Part shown: piece after piece, positions 9,248 to 18,247 of the stretch | Layout of the letters: every line of letters begins with the position of its first letter | Numbering within the stretch: the stretch's first letter is position 1 | NCBI GenBank assembly: GCA_009693115.1 | Contig: SHXW01000015.1 | Location: forward strand, 1-59,364 | DNA: 59,364 nt | Direction of reading: 5' to 3' | DNA from: Dehalococcoidia bacterium | GTDB lineage: Bacteria > Chloroflexota > Dehalococcoidia > Lucifugimonadales > Lucifugimonadaceae | The notes under the pieces: model-generated | Seen by the model: only the letters and a program-made list of their open reading frames with translations | Databases searched by the model: none | What the model was told of the DNA's origin: nothing | Translations under genes and position numbers: made by a program

Positions 9248-11101
9248 TTGTTCGTCATAGGCACAGCGGGACACGTGGACCACGGTAAGTCCACGCTCGT
9301 ACACGCCCTGACCGGAATTGACCCGGATCGCCTTCAAGAGGAGAAGGCGCGCGGAATGACGATCGAGCTCGGTTTCGCCTGGATGAAGCTGCCGGGCGGC
9401 ACGGAAGTGTCCATCGTTGACGTGCCCGGCCACGAGCGGTTCATAAAGAACATGCTCATGGGAGTGGGGGGTGTTGACCTGGCACTTTTGATCGTGGCCG
9501 CAGACGAAGGCGTAATGCCGCAGACGCGCGAGCACCTGGCGATACTCGACCTGCTTGACGTGCGTCGAGGCATCATCGTGATGACCAAGCGGGACATGGT
9601 TGACGATGACTGGGCAGCGCTGGTCGAGGCCGACGTGAAGCAGGTATTGAAGGGGACCTCGCTGGAAGGCGCATTGGTTGCGGCGGTGTCGGCGTTGAAA
9701 GGAACAGGGCTGGACGAGTTGAAGCGCGCTATCGAGAAGGCGTTGACCGATGTGCCGTCCAAGCCGGACATGGGCCGGCCGCGGCTGCCGGTAGACAGGT
9801 CTTTCGCGATGTCCGGGTTCGGAGCCGTCGTGACGGGCACATTGATAGACGGACGCCTGCGACCCGGAGATGAAGTGGAGATACTACCGAAGGGCCTCAA
9901 GGCGCGTGTGCGCGGCGTGCAGACGCACCACAAGCCCGTTGAGGCGGCACTGCCGGGGACCCGCGTCGCAGTGAATCTAAGCGGCGTTGAGCACCACGAG
10001 GTGACCCGCGGAGATGTGGTGACGACCCCCGGATGGCTCAAGGCGGCGGAAGCCTTCGATGCGTCCATACGAGTCATCGCCGGGGCAAGACGCCCCCTTC
10101 GGCACAACCACCGGGTGAGCGTTCACCTCATGACTATGGAGTCCGAGGCGACGGTGCGTTTGCTGAACTCCGACATCTTGAAGCCAGGCGAGAGGGGGCC
10201 GGCGCAGATCAGGGTTGATTCACCCCTCGCCGTGGTGAAGGGCGACAGGTTCATCATCCGCGACACGGAGGACACGCTGGGAGGAGGGGTGGTCCTTGAG
10301 CCGTTGGCAGTACGGCACAGGCGGTTTAACGAGGACATCGTAGAGCGGCTGAAAATGCTGGAAGCGGGATCGCCCGAAGAGGCTGTGCTGGGGGCGCTGA
10401 TGCACCATGAGCCTGCGGATGCTGGGACGGTGGCACGTGCAGCCAACCTGCCGTCAGGAGATGTGATTAGCCTACTTGAGAGCATGGTCGCGTCACACCA
10501 GGCGGTGCGGCTGGGCGTCGGAGCTTCCGCCCTGCACTTCTCTGCAGGAGGATGGACCGGGGTGGAGTCTCAGACGAAGGCAGCCCTGACTGACTACCAC
10601 AGGACGCTACCGCTACGCTCGGGGATGCCAAAGGAGGAGTTGCGCAGCCGCCTGGGCATGGGGGCCCCGGCGTTCACACGGACTTTGAACGCCATGCTGG
10701 AACATGGCACCGTCGCGGGCGATGAGTCCACCGTACGCCTGCCGGGACACCAGGCGAGACTTTCCCAAGATCAGCAGAAGCTGGCAGACGCTTTTCTCAA
10801 GCGGCTGGCAATCAGCCCGTATTCACCTCCGACGGACGCCCCACTTGAGGCCGATTTGCTTCAGGCCCTGGTGATTCAGGGGAAGGTGGTGAAGGCGACG
10901 GATGAGGTGGTGTTCCTGAAGTCTGCCTTCGACGAGATGGCGGGCCGGGCCATCGAGCACGCACGCAAGTCAGGACAGATCACAATCCAGGATGTGCGGG
11001 ACATGTTCGGGACGAGCCGGAAGTACACTCTTGCTTTTCTTGAGCACATGGACCGCCAGCAGTTGACCCGCCGCAATGGCGAGGCGCGGGTGCTTAGATA
11101 G
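9248..11101 (+). CDS. selB: Selenocysteine-specific elongation factor SelB
   Basis: This 617-residue translational GTPase delivers selenocysteyl-tRNA to UGA codons next to a SECIS hairpin. It starts MFVIGTAGHVDHGKST (G1). G3 is DVPGHERF and G4 is TKRD. EF-Tu-like domains II and III follow, and then a C-terminal array of winged-helix domains (from about residue 380) ending KYTLAFLEHMDRQQLTRRNG, the SECIS-binding part. Length and start fit the family. The start codon is TTG, with no clear binding site. Its presence implies a selenoprotein-making cell, but selA, selC and selD are not in the window. Confidence 0.93.
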   Translation: MFVIGTAGHVDHGKSTLVHALTGIDPDRLQEEKARGMTIELGFAWMKLPGGTEVSIVDVPGHERFIKNMLMGVGGVDLALLIVAADEGVMPQTREHLAILDLLDVRRGIIVMTKRDMVDDDWAALVEADVKQVLKGTSLEGALVAAVSALKGTGLDELKRAIEKALTDVPSKPDMGRPRLPVDRSFAMSGFGAVVTGTLIDGRLRPGDEVEILPKGLKARVRGVQTHHKPVEAALPGTRVAVNLSGVEHHEVTRGDVVTTPGWLKAAEAFDASIRVIAGARRPLRHNHRVSVHLMTMESEATVRLLNSDILKPGERGPAQIRVDSPLAVVKGDRFIIRDTEDTLGGGVVLEPLAVRHRRFNEDIVERLKMLEAGSPEEAVLGALMHHEPADAGTVARAANLPSGDVISLLESMVASHQAVRLGVGASALHFSAGGWTGVESQTKAALTDYHRTLPLRSGMPKEELRSRLGMGAPAFTRTLNAMLEHGTVAGDESTVRLPGHQARLSQDQQKLADAFLKRLAISPYSPPTDAPLEADLLQALVIQGKVVKATDEVVFLKSAFDEMAGRAIEHARKSGQITIQDVRDMFGTSRKYTLAFLEHMDRQQLTRRNGEARVLR

Positions 11102-11150
11102 ACGAACTCTTAGAATGACCCGGCGCCGACGCGCAGCAAGGTGGGGTACC

Positions 11151-11630
11151 GTGACCGGGAGCGATTCAAGACTGGTTTTGCAGACAGGGTCGCCACGCCT
11201 GTATGTGTCGGCGTTCTCTTCACTGCTGCGCACGTTCCAGGCAGCAGTACGGGACGTCGGATCAACGACCGAGACAGGCAAGCGCCTGCTCGCAGCCCAG
11301 CCGCCGCCGGTACTTGAGGTGCGAGTGGAGCCCGCGGGCGCAGGGATGACGCTGTCGTTCTCATTCACCGGCCCGGACCTCGCCGTGCTGGACGAACTGA
11401 ATGCCGCCGCCTTTGGCGGGTTCATGTCCGAGCTCGCTGCGGCGTTGAAGATCACGCCCCAACGGACGCTTTGGGGTACGCCTGTGCGACCTCTCGTAAG
11501 GTCAGCCCCGGAGAACGAACGTCTGCGCCTATTCCTTGACGACTTCGTGCGACTTGGCGATGTGACCGTTTCGGCAGGAGGCAGGAAGATCACAGTGTCC
11601 GGGGGACGTGCTGAGGCTGTAGAAGACTAG
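11151..11630 (+). CDS. Uncharacterised protein downstream of selB
   Basis: I do not recognise this protein. Counting from the GTG at 11151 it has 159 residues, with alternating hydrophobic strands (RLYVSAFSSLLRTFQAAVRDVG, LEVRVEPAGAGMTLSFSFTG) and a helix-rich middle. It has no signal peptide or membrane segment. The GTG has AAGGTGGGG about 2-10 bp upstream. An in-frame ATG at 11115 and an earlier start overlapping selB are also possible. It lies directly behind selB on the same strand and may be co-transcribed with it; a link to selenocysteine biology is only a guess. Confidence 0.6.
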   Translation: MTGSDSRLVLQTGSPRLYVSAFSSLLRTFQAAVRDVGSTTETGKRLLAAQPPPVLEVRVEPAGAGMTLSFSFTGPDLAVLDELNAAAFGGFMSELAAALKITPQRTLWGTPVRPLVRSAPENERLRLFLDDFVRLGDVTVSAGGRKITVSGGRAEAVED

Positions 11631-11960
11631 GGTGTCCTGGATCCCCCTCTCCAGGCGGAAGAGGGAAGACCACCCCTCAGCCTGATCCGCCGGCGACCCG
11701 CCTTCGGGATGACGCGGACATCTCTCGGTGCGGGGCCACTCGTGAGCATCTCGCTGACAGTGCGTCCCGCACGATCATTGGGGACAGGCAGTCAGAGGAG
11801 GACCATGACGGTGGACTGAAGGTCTGGCTGGCCTGTCAAAACCCGGAAGATGGTGTCGCGCCTCAAGCATGGACCAGCGGCGATAAAGATTTTCACCATG
11901 CGTGCCTGACTCTTCCCTCACCCTCTTCGCAAACCATGTCCCAACGGCAGGATTCCTTCA
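11631..11960. other. Intergenic, 330 bp, with one palindrome
   Basis: The spacer separates two convergent transcription units. It contains one CCCTCT...AGAGGG palindrome (about 11643-11664) that could act as a weak terminator. A strong AGGAGG-like site at about 11796 precedes an ATG that stops after four codons, so no gene is called there. No RNA gene was recognised. Confidence 0.4.
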
Positions 11961-12335
11961 TCAAGCGAGGCCCATTTCCTCCAGCTTCTCATCGCTGATG
12001 CCGAAGAAATGTGCTATTTCATGTATGACAGTGGTCTGCACGTTGTCCGAGAGGTCTTCCAGCGTGTCTGAGACCTCTTCGAGCGGCCCCTTGAAGATGA
12101 AGATGCGGTCCGGCATGACCATCGAATAGTCATGACGCTGTGTCAGAGGGATGCCGACATACAAACCGTACAACATATCTTCCGGATCGACGCCGTTAAT
12201 TTCGAGTTGCTCCTGCGTCGGCTCGTCCTCGACGGCGATATCCACGTTATCGAGGCGGGAAAGGAACTCCTGTGGGAGTGTGGCTATTGCCTCGCGGACA
12301 AGGACTTCGAAATCATCATGCGAAAGGGGTCTCAT
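11961..12335 (-). CDS. Small zincin-like metallopeptidase family protein
   Basis: This 124-residue protein has a zinc-binding HEIAHFFGISDE motif near its C-terminus, preceded by the family's VxDEP-type segment (VDIAVEDEP), YGLYVGIPL and DRIFIFKGPLE. It belongs to the short bacterial metallopeptidase family often found alone in genomes; the substrate is unknown. I chose ATG 12335 because MRPLSHDDFEVLVREA matches the usual start of the family. An in-frame GTG at 12383 would add 16 residues. It is the last gene of the minus-strand run, about 100 bp after nfo. Confidence 0.82.
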   Translation of the reverse strand: MRPLSHDDFEVLVREAIATLPQEFLSRLDNVDIAVEDEPTQEQLEINGVDPEDMLYGLYVGIPLTQRHDYSMVMPDRIFIFKGPLEEVSDTLEDLSDNVQTTVIHEIAHFFGISDEKLEEMGLA

Positions 12336-12438
12336 GCTGCCAGCACTGTGCGCAAGTGGAAACATGACACGGCGCACGTGCACGGTCTCGCCGCCATCAG
12401 TGATGACGCACCCATGGGGGCAGGCGTGGCGGGAGGAG

Positions 12439-13296
12439 TCACACCTTGACGCCCGCTTCTGTACGAATGGCCTTCAGGATGTCCACGTTCTTCCTGTCAG
12501 GGCCTTCACCTTCAAAGCCGGGAACTTCCAAGTAGAAGGGCACATCGTGAAAGGCCTTGTGGCGCATGATGTTCAGGAACCCAGCACGTCCTATCAGTCC
12601 TTCCCCTATGTTGTCGTGGCGATCAACTGCTGAACCGAGTTCCTTCGTGGAATCATTGGCATGGACGGCCCGGAGAAGTTTTAGTCCGATGTGCTTGTCG
12701 AAATCTGCAAGCGCTGTCGCCAGGCCTGAACTATCCGCCAGGTTGTAACCAGCGGCCCATGTGTGCTGTGTGTCCAGAGTGACGGCGACCCGCGGGCTCT
12801 TGATGGCCTTGATGATGCGGCCGATGTCTTCGAACTTCGACCCGATGTGATCGCCGCTGCCAGCGCTGTTTTCGATCATCAACAGCGCCTCGCCGGGAGC
12901 GTCTTTCAACACCTGACGTGCAGCGCCGACGAACTGGTCGAACACAGCGTCCAGTCCAAGCCCGCGGTGACTGGCGGGATGGAAGCACAAACCGAGCGCT
13001 CCGAGCTGTTCCGCCGTGCGCAGATGAGCGGTCAGGGATTCAACGCTCTTGCCAAGCATGGCTTCGTCAGGGGCGCCAATACCGACCAGGTAGATGGCAT
13101 GGAGGAGCGTGGGCCCTAGATTCGCCTTCTTCGCGCCGGCGCGGAACGCCTTCGCCGATGCATCAGAAACCGGCTTGAAGGCCCACCCGCGGGGCGACGA
13201 GGCGAATATCTGCATGCACTCAGCGCCTATCCCGGCAGCGCGGTCAACTGCCTTCTCTACGCCGCCTGCGGTCGATACATGCGCTCCTATCAACAT
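12439..13296 (-). CDS. nfo: Endonuclease IV (AP endonuclease)
   Basis: This 285-residue TIM-barrel enzyme cuts DNA at abasic sites and oxidised ends, using a trinuclear zinc centre. The family pattern is complete: MLIGAHVSTAGG start, LLHAIYL, CFHPASH, MIENSAGSG, TLDTQHTWAAGYNL, HANDSTKELGSAVDRHDNIGEG and LEVPG, which together carry the metal-binding His, Asp and Glu residues. The ATG at 13296 gives the canonical N-terminus; the frame stays open upstream but the extra residues look non-coding. It lies 228 bp downstream of secF on the same strand. Confidence 0.93.
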   Translation of the reverse strand: MLIGAHVSTAGGVEKAVDRAAGIGAECMQIFASSPRGWAFKPVSDASAKAFRAGAKKANLGPTLLHAIYLVGIGAPDEAMLGKSVESLTAHLRTAEQLGALGLCFHPASHRGLGLDAVFDQFVGAARQVLKDAPGEALLMIENSAGSGDHIGSKFEDIGRIIKAIKSPRVAVTLDTQHTWAAGYNLADSSGLATALADFDKHIGLKLLRAVHANDSTKELGSAVDRHDNIGEGLIGRAGFLNIMRHKAFHDVPFYLEVPGFEGEGPDRKNVDILKAIRTEAGVKV

Positions 13297-13524
13297 CGGA
13301 TTTGCTCCCGTCGGCTTGTCCTCAGCCGGAATCCGGCCGTGCGAGCGGATGGTAAGGCAAGGCCACCAGAGACGCACACTTGCGGATGCGTTCCGGGCCG
13401 GTGAAAGGGCAAGCGTAGGCCTTGACAGTTCAGCGGGCCAGATTGATCTGGGCAAGCTCACTCAGTCGAAACTATCTCCTCACCCCGCACGCTATCCCGC
13501 GGGAGGAGATTTCGGGAGCCGCCT

Positions 13525-14487
13525 CTACGCTTGCTGGCTCTGGGGCTGAGGCTGGGCCTGTATCGGTGCCTTACGGCGCCGCAGGAAGCGCAGACGAACG
13601 ATACGGCCAAGTTCACCTGATTCCCACGCTACCAGGATCTGTGCGGCAATAACCGTGGAGCTGTATGTGCCAACAAGCAGGCCGAGGAAGAGGACAAGCA
13701 GCAAGTCTCGCAGGGAGTCTCCCCCGAGCAGGATCATGGCAAGGATGGCGATCAGCGTGGTAATTGAGACGTTCAGATTGCGGACCAGCGTCTCGTTGAT
13801 TGCAAGGTTGACTGTCTGGCGGAAAGGACGTGCAGGGGCAACTCGGACATTTTCCCGCACACGGTCAAAGACGACGATTGTGTTGTTTACCGTATATCCG
13901 ATCAGGGTCAGGATGCCAACTATGAATATCGCGTTGACCTCGGCGCCTATCACCCTGCCGAGGATGGCAAATACACCCATCGTAATTACCACGTCGTGTA
14001 CGAGGGGAATTACAGAGGCGATGGCAAACCTGTACGAGGACGGGACCGCCCGAAACGAATACATGATGTAAGCCATCACAAAGCCGGTGCCTACCAGAGT
14101 GGCGAGTATGGCCGTCCGGATCGTCTCACGCGCCACAGCCGCCCCTACGGTTGAAACCTCCAAGATGCGGTACTCAGGTCCGGTCCTGGCCTTGAGGGCA
14201 GCCTCAACCTTGTCGCGACCGGTTTCGCTCAGGTCCCTTGTACGAACGAAGTATTCCTTATCGCCCGAACGCTGAACGACAGCCTCATCGTACCCGGCAT
14301 CCGCAAAGGCGAGGCGAGTGTTTTCAGTACCGGGGTCCGTCCCGGTAAACAAGATGTTGATGCTGGTGCCGGATGTGAAGTCCACCCCTAGCCTGAGCCC
14401 GGGGTACACCAGGGCGACGATGCTGGCCAGAACCAAGATCAGGGAGAAGCCCACGAAGTACTTCCGTTTGCCGATGATGTCGATCAT
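13525..14487 (-). CDS. secF: Protein translocase subunit SecF
   Basis: This 320-residue polytopic membrane protein works with SecD to drive late steps of Sec export using the proton gradient. It has the N-terminal segment FVGFSLILVLASIVALVYPG, the conserved GVDFTSGT motif, a periplasmic domain with TVGAAVARETIRTA, and five further membrane segments including VIIFDRVREN-like IVVFDRVREN. The ATG at 14487 lies 1 bp after the secD stop, with GAGAGG upstream, so the two are translationally coupled. Length is normal. The C-terminus is basic and Gln/Pro-rich. Confidence 0.95.
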   Translation of the reverse strand: MIDIIGKRKYFVGFSLILVLASIVALVYPGLRLGVDFTSGTSINILFTGTDPGTENTRLAFADAGYDEAVVQRSGDKEYFVRTRDLSETGRDKVEAALKARTGPEYRILEVSTVGAAVARETIRTAILATLVGTGFVMAYIMYSFRAVPSSYRFAIASVIPLVHDVVITMGVFAILGRVIGAEVNAIFIVGILTLIGYTVNNTIVVFDRVRENVRVAPARPFRQTVNLAINETLVRNLNVSITTLIAILAMILLGGDSLRDLLLVLFLGLLVGTYSSTVIAAQILVAWESGELGRIVRLRFLRRRKAPIQAQPQPQSQQA

Positions 14488-14488
14488 T

Positions 14489-16531
14489 TCAGGAACCTCT
14501 CGTCCCAGCGGCCTGGCCGTCTGATGGCTGCATGTCTCTGACTGGCACAAACAGGTTGGGATGCTTGCCCAGCGGCGTGGAGGCGACGGCCCGCAGGAGT
14601 ACACGGCTGACAGTGATGGATGTGAGCATGGAAAGCAGTGTGCCGACGCCCAGTGTTAGGGCGAAGCCCTGCATAAGACTCGTGCCGAATCTGTCTCCGA
14701 ACCAGAAGAGCACGGCGGCGATGATGATAGTGGCTATGTTGCCATCACGGATGGACGGCCACGACCTGTTGAAACCTTCTGACAGTGCGGCAAACAGTGG
14801 GCGGCCGGCACGTAACTCTTCCTTGGTGCGTTCTGCTATCAAGACGTTCGCGTCAACAGCCATACCGAGCGAAAGGATGAATGCCGCGGCGCCTGCCAGG
14901 GTCATGGTCACCGGCAACGATTTGAAGATGGCAATCAGGAAGACCGTGAATATGACGAGAGCAAGCGATGCGACTATTCCCGGGATCTTGTAATAGAAAC
15001 TCATGAAAAAGAACAGTATGACCATGCCGGCCGCGCCTGCGATGAGCGTTTTCCTGAGGGAGTCCGAGCCTAGAGTGGCGTCCACGTTACGCTCTTGGAT
15101 GAGTTCAAGTTTTACAGGCAGCGCGCCGGACCGGAGTTGGATCGCAATTGTGCGGGCGCGTTCTGCAGTGAAGTCCGGGCCCTGGATGAAGGCGCGGCCT
15201 CCGGAGATGCCAGTCGCTGCACGCGGCGCCACAAGTTCCTGCCCGTCCAGGTAGATTGCAAGGAGGTCACCAGTGCGGGAGATGCGGTCTGTGACTTTGA
15301 AGAACTCGTCCGCGCCCTTTTCATTGAACACAATGTTGACAACAGGTCGCGCGATGTTGGGTTGGGTACCGGCGAAGGCGTCTGTGAGGTCGCTTCCAGC
15401 TATGGCCGTGGACTGCTCGGTGTAGTACCGGGGATCTGAGCAGCGGAAGGTTTCCCACTCGAACTGGTCGATACCAGCAGGAATCGCGGCGGCATTGCCG
15501 CAGATGCGTTCCAGAAATTCAAGCTGCGCGGTAGAGCCAATGAGCTTCTTGGCTTCCTGCACACCTCCGCCGACCGTCCATGTGACTATGCGGTCTTCGG
15601 CGCCCAAAACCTGGATCTCGCCGAGGGGCCGCAAGCCATCACGCAGGTTCTCATCGTCCGATGGGAGGACCTTGCCATCTGCATCGCGTGAACGGTCCTT
15701 GAGACCGGCGATGGTTATGGTGTACCGGCCAGGAGAGACCTCGGCAACCGCGGCATCGCTCCGTCCAATCGCGGCCATGACCTGCCTGATGTCGTCTATC
15801 GTGGGCAGCTTCGCAGGAACTGCGGGAGTTGCAGAAGGTGCGGCCGTAACACCGGCGGCGGGAGTGCCAGTTGCCTCCGCTGGGACGGTAGCCTCAGGCG
15901 TGGGCGCAATAGAGGGCAGGAGGTACTGGACCGTGATGACCGTCGGGAACTTTCCCTCAACTGTCTTCCGGATCCGTTCGCCTTCCGACGGAGTGAGGAG
16001 GTTTCCGGCTATGTCCCTGTCTTCGCCACGCAATTCATTGAAACGCATGACGAAGCGCGTGACGCCAGTGCCCGCGTTGCTGACATCGCCAGTGACTTCG
16101 ACTGTCGCCTCGGGGTGGCCCAATGCATCGCGGAGCAGGGACTGCAGACTGGCAACGCTAATCTGGCCGCCAGTCACTTCGGAGGTTATCGACGCCCCGC
16201 GCAGGCCCGGCAGTTGGATGACAACACGGTCAGGCGGGTTGCCGAGCAACTGGACAGTAGGCTCACTGATTCCGAACGCGTTGACGCGCTTTTCGATGAT
16301 CGCCCGGACCCCTTCGAGGTCTTGCTTGGTGATCTCCTGCCCTTCCTCCGGCACCGCCCTATACACAAGGTGCGTGCCGCCCTGCAGGTCCAGTCCAAGC
16401 GTGAGGCCGAGAAACGCGTCCTCATTACCGCGCTCGAAGCCGCCAATCTTGATCTTTGGAATGGCGATCATGACCGCAGCTATGGCGATCAAGATTGCGA
16501 TGAAAATCAGGCTGCGGATCTGCCTGGCCAA
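14489..16531 (-). CDS. secD: Protein translocase subunit SecD
   Basis: This 680-residue protein is the partner of SecF. It has one N-terminal membrane segment, the LGLDLQGGTHLVY motif, a large extracytoplasmic P1 region, and a C-terminal five-helix bundle with GMAVDANVLIAERTKEELRAG. It is longer than many SecD proteins because the extracytoplasmic domain carries an Ala/Pro/Thr-rich insertion (about residues 205-245), similar in style to linkers elsewhere in this genome. yajC is not next to it. A long open frame on the opposite strand is a shadow. Confidence 0.95.
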   Translation of the reverse strand: MARQIRSLIFIAILIAIAAVMIAIPKIKIGGFERGNEDAFLGLTLGLDLQGGTHLVYRAVPEEGQEITKQDLEGVRAIIEKRVNAFGISEPTVQLLGNPPDRVVIQLPGLRGASITSEVTGGQISVASLQSLLRDALGHPEATVEVTGDVSNAGTGVTRFVMRFNELRGEDRDIAGNLLTPSEGERIRKTVEGKFPTVITVQYLLPSIAPTPEATVPAEATGTPAAGVTAAPSATPAVPAKLPTIDDIRQVMAAIGRSDAAVAEVSPGRYTITIAGLKDRSRDADGKVLPSDDENLRDGLRPLGEIQVLGAEDRIVTWTVGGGVQEAKKLIGSTAQLEFLERICGNAAAIPAGIDQFEWETFRCSDPRYYTEQSTAIAGSDLTDAFAGTQPNIARPVVNIVFNEKGADEFFKVTDRISRTGDLLAIYLDGQELVAPRAATGISGGRAFIQGPDFTAERARTIAIQLRSGALPVKLELIQERNVDATLGSDSLRKTLIAGAAGMVILFFFMSFYYKIPGIVASLALVIFTVFLIAIFKSLPVTMTLAGAAAFILSLGMAVDANVLIAERTKEELRAGRPLFAALSEGFNRSWPSIRDGNIATIIIAAVLFWFGDRFGTSLMQGFALTLGVGTLLSMLTSITVSRVLLRAVASTPLGKHPNLFVPVRDMQPSDGQAAGTRGS

Positions 16532-16606
16532 TATTTCTCTCCGGGCCGTCCAACCGGGCCCCGTGGACCGTGCCGCCTGCTGTAAAAAGAGCGAGCGGTG
16601 CGGCCG

Positions 16607-18088
16607 CTATTGATGTTTTGTTTCCTGCGCCAAGTGGCGGAGGTAAACGAGAGCCTGCTCGTGATCCTGTACCTGCCCCGTCGCCTCGGCTTCCCTCAGC
16701 ATATTTAGCAGGAGGCCCACTTCAGGACCGGGCGTCAGACCAAATTCTGCCATGATTTCGTTGCCATCTAACAGCAAAAACGGCTTCGACGCACCCGGCG
16801 TAACGAAGCCAGCGGCAAGTATAGCACCGGCTATGCCTGCGACCCGTGTCCAGTCCCTGAGGTCCAGTTTAGGCCCGCGTGCACCAAGGTGATCCGCCAT
16901 GCTGAGGAAAAGGGTGTCCGTGGCGACGCCCTCCAGGTCACGCCAGAAACGGTAAACGGCGCGCTTTGACGGCCAGCCTGCGCTCTCCACCGGCACCATC
17001 TGTGATGGACGCAGATGGTGCCGGACCATTGTAGAAATGTGCCAGACCGCTTTCCGACTACACCTGAGTCGTTCCAGCGCATGGCGGGACATTTCCTCCC
17101 CCATTTCTTGATGGCCCAAGAAACGAATCCGCCCATCCTGGTCGAAGCTGCTGCAACGCGGCTTGGCGATGTCATGCAGTAGGGCGGACATGCGGAGGAA
17201 GGTCGTCCGGGTCTGCCCGTCTGCCACAACCTCGTCGAAGTAACCATCCAGTTCTGGCCCCCATGGGACCAGGCGTATGAACGGGTCGAAGATCCTGAGG
17301 CGTCTATCCAGGACGGCCTCCGCCCTGCCAACGGTGTGGACCAGATGTTCAAATACATCCCAGTAGTGGTGGGAGTTTGGCTGGGTGATACCGCGTGTCT
17401 CGGCGATCTCGGGAAACACAAGGTCGAGCAGTCCCAACGCATCCAAGACGCGGATGCCTGTCTCCGTTGACGGACCGGAGAAAATGGCATAAACCTCATC
17501 CCGGACTCGTTCCGGGGCGGAGCGGCCCAGGGACGTCGCATTGCGACGGATGATCAAGCGCGTGGCGTCGTCGATCCTGAATTTCAACTGGGTCGCGATG
17601 CGGACGGCGCGTATGAGACGAACGGGGTCATCCTGAAGGTTCTTCTCTGAAACGACTCGCACGATTCTCTGCCTGAGGTCCCGCAGACCACCGCAGGGAT
17701 CAATCACGCCCAGGAGCGCCGGATCGCTGGAGTGAACGTGGGCGTCGCCCGGCCACCGTTCGACGGGGATGGCGAGAGCCCCAATCGAGAAGTCACGGCG
17801 GGACAAGTCTGCTTCCAGATCGCCGTTGTCACTGCTGATATCCACCCATCCGCTGCCGGTCCGTTGCATGAGGCGGTAGTGTCCGCGCTCTTCGTCCATC
17901 GGGACCAGGTGGGCGTTCAGGGCGGCAGCAAGCTCAACTGCAACAGGCCGCGAAGGGCCAGATATGGTCACGTCCAAGTCTGCGGGTTTGCGGCCCAGCA
18001 GGAGATCTCGGACGGCTCCGCCGACTACGTGCGCCGGAATGCCCCTCACCCTGAGGGCCGCAATGGCTTCATTGAAGAAGGATGGCAT
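16607..18088 (-). CDS. CCA-adding enzyme / poly(A) polymerase family with HD domain
   Basis: This 493-residue protein has a class II nucleotidyltransferase head with GGAVRDLLLGR and the metal-binding DLDVTI, then RRDFSIGALAIP and the LIRAVRIATQLKFRID neck region. A C-terminal HD domain has LLHDIAKP and HQEMGEEMSRHAL. The family adds CCA to tRNA 3' ends or poly(A) to RNA. Sequence alone does not separate the two, and clades with HD domains are mixed, so I give no symbol. It lies between def and secD in the minus-strand run. The start ATG at 18088 has no clear binding site. Confidence 0.88.
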   Translation of the reverse strand: MPSFFNEAIAALRVRGIPAHVVGGAVRDLLLGRKPADLDVTISGPSRPVAVELAAALNAHLVPMDEERGHYRLMQRTGSGWVDISSDNGDLEADLSRRDFSIGALAIPVERWPGDAHVHSSDPALLGVIDPCGGLRDLRQRIVRVVSEKNLQDDPVRLIRAVRIATQLKFRIDDATRLIIRRNATSLGRSAPERVRDEVYAIFSGPSTETGIRVLDALGLLDLVFPEIAETRGITQPNSHHYWDVFEHLVHTVGRAEAVLDRRLRIFDPFIRLVPWGPELDGYFDEVVADGQTRTTFLRMSALLHDIAKPRCSSFDQDGRIRFLGHQEMGEEMSRHALERLRCSRKAVWHISTMVRHHLRPSQMVPVESAGWPSKRAVYRFWRDLEGVATDTLFLSMADHLGARGPKLDLRDWTRVAGIAGAILAAGFVTPGASKPFLLLDGNEIMAEFGLTPGPEVGLLLNMLREAEATGQVQDHEQALVYLRHLAQETKHQ

Positions 18089-18247
18089 AGGGGAAGGATC
18101 GTTCCAACAATCCGGACAAGGCGACGAACCGCGGCGTCAGCATCACTCAACTTGTAATGCGCCCAACCCAACCGCTATCCATTTGGGAGCAGATTGTTTT
18201 GGCAACGCTCATCCGCTAAGCAAAGACGACCCGACTTGCCGGTCAGG

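Noticed and set aside
13297-13461. N-terminal extension of endonuclease IV
   Set aside because: The extra 55 residues have no family counterpart, and the ATG at 13296 gives the canonical start.
15495-16613. 372-residue open frame on the plus strand
   Set aside because: It lies opposite secD, whose minus-strand frame carries all family motifs; the plus-strand translation has no family features.
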